From the NCBI RefSeq assembly GCF_039851965.1, contig NZ_CP156674.1, positions 1,054,001-1,118,000 on the forward strand: 64,000 nt of DNA, given 5' to 3'. A program made the position numbers and the translations under genes. Below the pieces are notes generated by a model. It had not been told where the DNA came from. It saw nothing but the letters and a program-made list of their open reading frames with translations, and made no database searches. Source of the stretch: Pseudalkalibacillus hwajinpoensis. GTDB lineage: Bacteria > Bacillota > Bacilli > Bacillales > Guptibacillaceae. Positions 60,449-64,000 of this stretch are shown here, in pieces (the stretch's first letter is position 1; every line of letters starts with the position of its first letter).

Positions 60449-61084
60449 ATGGATACTTTCCAACAAATCAAGGAACATAAATTGGTCGCAGTGATTCGCG
60501 GAGCAAAAGGTGAAGATGTCGTATCAATTGCAAAAGCGTTATATGAAGGCGATATCAGAATCCTCGAAATCACTGCCGAAACCCCGAACGTCCTATCACT
60601 CATTGAGGAAGTGAACGCAGAATTCAATGGTGAAGTTATTGTCGGAGCAGGTACGGTGCTCGATCCCGAAACGGCTAAAGCAGCGATTATGGCTGGAGCG
60701 AAGTTTATCTTCTCGCCGACCGTTAATATCGAAACGATTACAATCACCAAAAGATACGGAGCTGTCAGCATACCGGGAGCACTGACACCTACTGAAATAT
60801 TAACCGCATATGAACATGGCGCAGATCTGATTAAAGTGTTCCCTGCGAATGTGATGGGACCGGCTTACATGAAAGATATTCATGGTCCACTCCCCCACAT
60901 CCCTCTCATGCCAACAGGTGGCGTTGATCTTACCAACATCAAACACTATTTTGAAAGCGGTTCCGTTGCGGCAGGACTCGGCAGCTCGCTTGTTAATACC
61001 AAGAAAGTGATCGATGCTGATGCGCTGAACGACATAACAGTTAGAGCGAAACAATTTGTACAAATCCTGAAGGGAGACGATTAA
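60449..61084 (+). CDS. eda: 2-keto-3-deoxy-6-phospho(galacto)gluconate aldolase
   Basis: 211 residues, class I aldolase TIM barrel: KLVAVIRGAKGEDVVSIAKA at the start, ILEITAETPNVLSLI with the catalytic Glu near 42, VGAGTVLDPETAKAAIMAGA near 70, Schiff-base Lys in ADLIKVFPANVMGP near 130 and MPTGGVDLTNIKHYF near 155. It splits the phosphorylated acid into pyruvate and glyceraldehyde-3-phosphate. The third ATG (60449) has the best distance from GAGGAG. Confidence 0.93.
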   Translation: MDTFQQIKEHKLVAVIRGAKGEDVVSIAKALYEGDIRILEITAETPNVLSLIEEVNAEFNGEVIVGAGTVLDPETAKAAIMAGAKFIFSPTVNIETITITKRYGAVSIPGALTPTEILTAYEHGADLIKVFPANVMGPAYMKDIHGPLPHIPLMPTGGVDLTNIKHYFESGSVAAGLGSSLVNTKKVIDADALNDITVRAKQFVQILKGDD

Positions 61085-61086
61085 TT

Positions 61087-62235
61087 ATGAAAATCACCAA
61101 TTATGCCCTCTATCAAGTTGCACCAAGATGGTTGTTTTTGAAAATAGAAACGAACGAAGGAATCAGCGGCTGGGGTGAGCCAATTGTGGAAGGGCGCTCC
61201 CATACGGTTGAAGCCTGTGTACATGAATTAATGGACTATTTAATTGGAAAGGATCCATGTCGGATTGAAGATCATTTTCAAGTACTATACCGAAGCGGCT
61301 TCTACCGTGGCGGCCCCATTCTGATGAGTGCTATCTCTGGTATCGAACAGGCCCTGTGGGACATTAAAGGGAAATTCTATACCATGCCGGTTTATGAAAT
61401 GCTTGGCGGAAAAGCGAGAGACAACATTCGCGTCTACTCATGGATTGGCGGGGATCGCCCTCAGGATGTTGGAGCTGCTGCAAAAGAAAAGCAAGACGCC
61501 GGATTTACGGCTATTAAAATGAATGGAACAGAAGAAATGAATTACATCGACAGCTATTCCAAAGTGGACGCGGCTGTTGCTCGTGTTGCAGCCATTCGTG
61601 AAGCAACCGGAAATGACTTCGGAATCGGAATCGATTTCCACGGCCGGGTTCATAAAGCGATGGCAAAAGTACTCGTTAAAGAACTTGAGCCTTATCGCCC
61701 AATGTTTATCGAAGAACCTGTTCTAACCGAGAATATGGAAGCGTTTAACGAAATTGCTCGCCATACGACAACGCCACTCGCTACAGGAGAACGCAATTAT
61801 ACTCGCTGGGGTTTCAAACAAATGTTAATTGATGGATCAGTTGATATCATTCAACCCGATCTTTCGCACACCGGAGGTATTCTTGAAGCAAAGAAAATCG
61901 CCGCCATGGCAGAAGCATTCGATGTAGCGGTTGCTCCACATGCACCACTTGGTCCGATTAACCTTGCTGCTTCCCTTCAGCTTGATGCATGTACACCAAA
62001 CTGCATCATTCAAGAACAGAGCCTAGGTATTCATTACAACAAAGGAAGTGATTTACTAGACTACTTGATTGACCATTCCGTATTTAAATACGTCAATGGA
62101 TCTGTAGAAATACCATCAGGTCCAGGATTAGGTGTGGAAATCAATGAAGAGCATGTGAAGAAAGTTTCGCTTGAAGGCCACAGCTGGAAAAATCCGGTTT
62201 GGAGACACGAAGACGGAACAGTGGCGGAATGGTAG
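61087..62235 (+). CDS. dgoD: D-galactonate dehydratase (enolase superfamily)
   Basis: 382 residues, the exact E. coli DgoD length. ISGWGEPIVEGRSHTVEACV near 25, metal ligands in IGIDFHGRVHKAMAK (Asp, near 183), PMFIEEPVLTENME (Glu) and TPLATGERNYTRWGF (Glu), and catalytic His in VAPHAPLGPINLAASL near 285. It dehydrates galactonate to 2-keto-3-deoxygalactonate. Two bases separate it from the aldolase stop. Confidence 0.93.
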   Translation: MKITNYALYQVAPRWLFLKIETNEGISGWGEPIVEGRSHTVEACVHELMDYLIGKDPCRIEDHFQVLYRSGFYRGGPILMSAISGIEQALWDIKGKFYTMPVYEMLGGKARDNIRVYSWIGGDRPQDVGAAAKEKQDAGFTAIKMNGTEEMNYIDSYSKVDAAVARVAAIREATGNDFGIGIDFHGRVHKAMAKVLVKELEPYRPMFIEEPVLTENMEAFNEIARHTTTPLATGERNYTRWGFKQMLIDGSVDIIQPDLSHTGGILEAKKIAAMAEAFDVAVAPHAPLGPINLAASLQLDACTPNCIIQEQSLGIHYNKGSDLLDYLIDHSVFKYVNGSVEIPSGPGLGVEINEEHVKKVSLEGHSWKNPVWRHEDGTVAEW

Positions 62236-62287
62236 ACAAGTCTTTTAGTATATTGGACTTAAATCATAAGAAATGGAGTGGTATAGA

Positions 62288-63634
62288 ATGTCTGCTGGAT
62301 TGTTAATTTTAATCGCCGTTTTCGGTGTAGCACTCTTACTCTTCCTCGTCATGCGTACGAAGTTACAAGCATTTATTGCATTGATTCTAGTTAGTTATAT
62401 TGTTGGTTTAATTGCGGGCATGAGCCCAAACGACGTCTTAACCGCTGTGCAGGATGGCATGGGCGGAACCGTTGGGGAAATTGCGGTCATCATCGGGATT
62501 GGAGCCATGTTTGGTGAAATATTAAAAGTATCCGGTGGTGCTGAACGGCTCGCACTAACCCTGATTGATAAGTTCGGGGAAAAGCGCGTGAACTGGGCAT
62601 TGGTTCTGACTGGATTCATCATATCCATTCCGGTCTTTCTGGATGTTGCTTTTGTTATCCTTGTTCCGATTCTATATAGCCTTGCCCAAAAAACCAAAAA
62701 GTCTCTTCTCTACTATGGGATCCCTCTCTTAGCAGGACTTGCAGTTACACATAGTTTCGTGCCACCAACACCGGGACCAATCGCGGTTGCTTCCCTGCTT
62801 GGTGCTAATATTGGATGGGTCATCCTATTTGGATTGATGGCTGGTATTCCAGCAGCAATCATCGCTGGACCAGTCTTTGGAACGTATATCTCAAAGAAAA
62901 TTCATGTTGGAGTACCTGCCAATATGATTGCTGAAGCAAGAGAGAAAAAATATGACAGAGAGCTACCGAGCTTTGGGATGATTGCCACCCTGATTTTACT
63001 CCCTCTTTTCTTAATCCTGTTAAACACGTTTGTATCCGCTTCCCTTCCTGAAGGAAATACGACGAGAACTGTTCTATCCTTCATTGGTAATCCAGGGGTA
63101 GCCCTAACTATCACTGCGTTACTTACATTCTATTTCCTTGGAACAAGACGTGGCTATTCAAAAGAGGAAATTCAAGAAATTGCTACAAAATCACTTGAGC
63201 CTGCAGGCATTATTATTCTGATTACAGGTGCTGGTGGCGTTTTCGGACAGATTCTAGTCGAAACAGGCATTGGAGATGTACTAGCCCAATCCATGTCAGA
63301 TTTAAAAATGCCTTTAATCGTTTTCGCATTTCTCATTACAGCCGTCGTTCGAATTGCTCAGGGATCCGCTACAGTAGCCATGATAACTGGCGCGAGTCTA
63401 GTCACACCGATGATCGAAACAATGGGGATTTCTGGACCGATGCTCGGCTTACTTGTGATCACGATTGCCTCTGGGGCAACCATTGCTTCCCACGTAAACG
63501 ATTCTGGCTTCTGGATGGTAAACCGCTTCTTCGGTTTATCTGAGAAAGATACATTGAAGTCCTGGACGGTGATGGAGACCATCATTGCCTTAGTCGGTTT
63601 CAGTATCACACTGATTATCAGTATGTTTATTTAA
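62288..63634 (+). CDS. gntP: GntP-family sugar-acid permease
   Basis: 448 residues, about twelve membrane segments. GntP motifs: VQDGMGGTVGEIAVIIGIGA near 55, THSFVPPTPGPIAVASLLGA near 155 and VRIAQGSATVAMITGASLVT near 360. Imports gluconate or galactonate with a proton. TGGAGTGG sets the ATG at 62288, 52 bases after dgoD. Last gene of the operon. Confidence 0.94.
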   Translation: MSAGLLILIAVFGVALLLFLVMRTKLQAFIALILVSYIVGLIAGMSPNDVLTAVQDGMGGTVGEIAVIIGIGAMFGEILKVSGGAERLALTLIDKFGEKRVNWALVLTGFIISIPVFLDVAFVILVPILYSLAQKTKKSLLYYGIPLLAGLAVTHSFVPPTPGPIAVASLLGANIGWVILFGLMAGIPAAIIAGPVFGTYISKKIHVGVPANMIAEAREKKYDRELPSFGMIATLILLPLFLILLNTFVSASLPEGNTTRTVLSFIGNPGVALTITALLTFYFLGTRRGYSKEEIQEIATKSLEPAGIIILITGAGGVFGQILVETGIGDVLAQSMSDLKMPLIVFAFLITAVVRIAQGSATVAMITGASLVTPMIETMGISGPMLGLLVITIASGATIASHVNDSGFWMVNRFFGLSEKDTLKSWTVMETIIALVGFSITLIISMFI

Positions 63635-63667
63635 TATCGGTGAATTTTCACACTATAAAATCAAAGA

Positions 63668-63706
63668 AAACGAGGGTCTCCCTAAGCTGGGATTCCCTCG
63701 TTTATT
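63668..63706 (+). terminator. Terminator of the galactonate operon
   Basis: AAACGAGGG/CCCTCGTTT with inner TCCC/GGGA pairing, then ATTTG. Confidence 0.8.
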
Positions 63707-63912
63707 TGATGTAAAAATATTTTCCTTGGTTAACGCGGTAAAACGTCTTTATGCTTATCCTTACTTAATTGGCTGCTCTTTTTTCTCATGGAGTTGAAAG
63801 AACTTGTTAGTTACGGTCATGCTCTTGAGCGATCACCGCTCTATATTCAAAAGTGGCTACTACCCTGAGAAGATTTCGGAGTTTGTCCTTTTCTGTTTAA
63901 TCGTTGTACTCT

Positions 63913-64000
63913 TTATTCTAAACTTCTCGCTTGAACAGCTTGAATTACTTCTTGAAAATCCAAACCACTGGGAAGCTCTACTTCAAAGTTCACCTCTAAA
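63913..64000 (-). CDS. C-terminal end of an unidentified protein (cut by window edge)
   Basis: The last 28 codons read LEVNFEVELPSGLDFQEVIQ, AVQARSLE, stop. The text looks coding but is too short to place. The gene starts beyond 64000. Confidence 0.35.
   Translation of the reverse strand, partial: LEVNFEVELPSGLDFQEVIQAVQARSLE

Overview
The window looks like chromosomal DNA of a low-GC, endospore-forming Bacillaceae bacterium. Shine-Dalgarno sites of the AAGGAGG type, a CwlJ-type spore cortex hydrolase, a class III fructose-1,6-bisphosphatase, CcpA-type cre boxes and many intrinsic terminators all fit. I cannot name the species. I see no rRNA, tRNA, CRISPR array or complete transposon.

Layout. 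0-6 kb: an XRE/DUF2975 pair, a reductase-like protein, an AHSA1 protein, cwlJ and fbp. 6.3-13.2 kb: a transport and CoA-thioester module. It has a flavin reductase, an MFS carrier, a sodium:solute symporter with a small partner, a CaiB/BaiF CoA-transferase, a GntR/FCD regulator and an HMG-CoA lyase, and could degrade a short branched hydroxy-diacid. 13.3-26 kb: a minus-strand block with a LarA-family protein, PdxA-like dehydrogenase, DctPQM TRAP transporter and DUF1537 sugar-acid kinase, then an unusual PrpR/NtrC-like regulator and larC2, larC1, larB and larE. A NicO/UreH-type nickel permease gene lies beside it but is frameshifted. The block reads as a four-carbon sugar-acid pathway that includes a nickel-pincer enzyme, most plausibly a C2 epimerase. 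26-30 kb: a decaying membrane and ABC cluster. 30.5-37.9 kb: a 160-bp MITE-like element, then a thiazole/oxazole-modified microcin cluster of heterocycloanthracin type. That cluster holds a precursor with 17 consecutive Cys-X-X units, an ocin-ThiF-like partner, a fused E1-like/YcaO cyclodehydratase, a SagB-like tandem dehydrogenase and, further on, a fatty-acid hydroxylase-like membrane protein. 38-41 kb: an RpiR regulator with a GH1 6-phospho-beta-glucosidase, and a second copy of the flavin reductase. 41-58.6 kb: an accessory, eroded region of small stress, transfer and signalling genes between many gene fragments. 58.7-63.6 kb: an intact D-galactonate-type operon (IclR regulator, KDG kinase, KDPG aldolase, galactonate dehydratase, GntP permease).

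Two small repeat families run through the window. One is a CACGTG-centred palindrome with GGGGTCAG/CTGACCCC arms (four copies plus one divergent), sitting at gene ends as bidirectional terminators. The other is a degenerate intergenic repeat, most copies between 47 and 54 kb. At least fifteen genes are broken or fragmentary. Several breaks are single-base deletions, two of them in homopolymers, so real decay and sequencing error cannot be told apart from this sequence alone. Best leads for new biology: the nickel-pincer sugar-acid block, the TOMM cluster with its precursor next to its enzymes, and the regulator that has lost both the GAFTGA loop and the Walker B acids.
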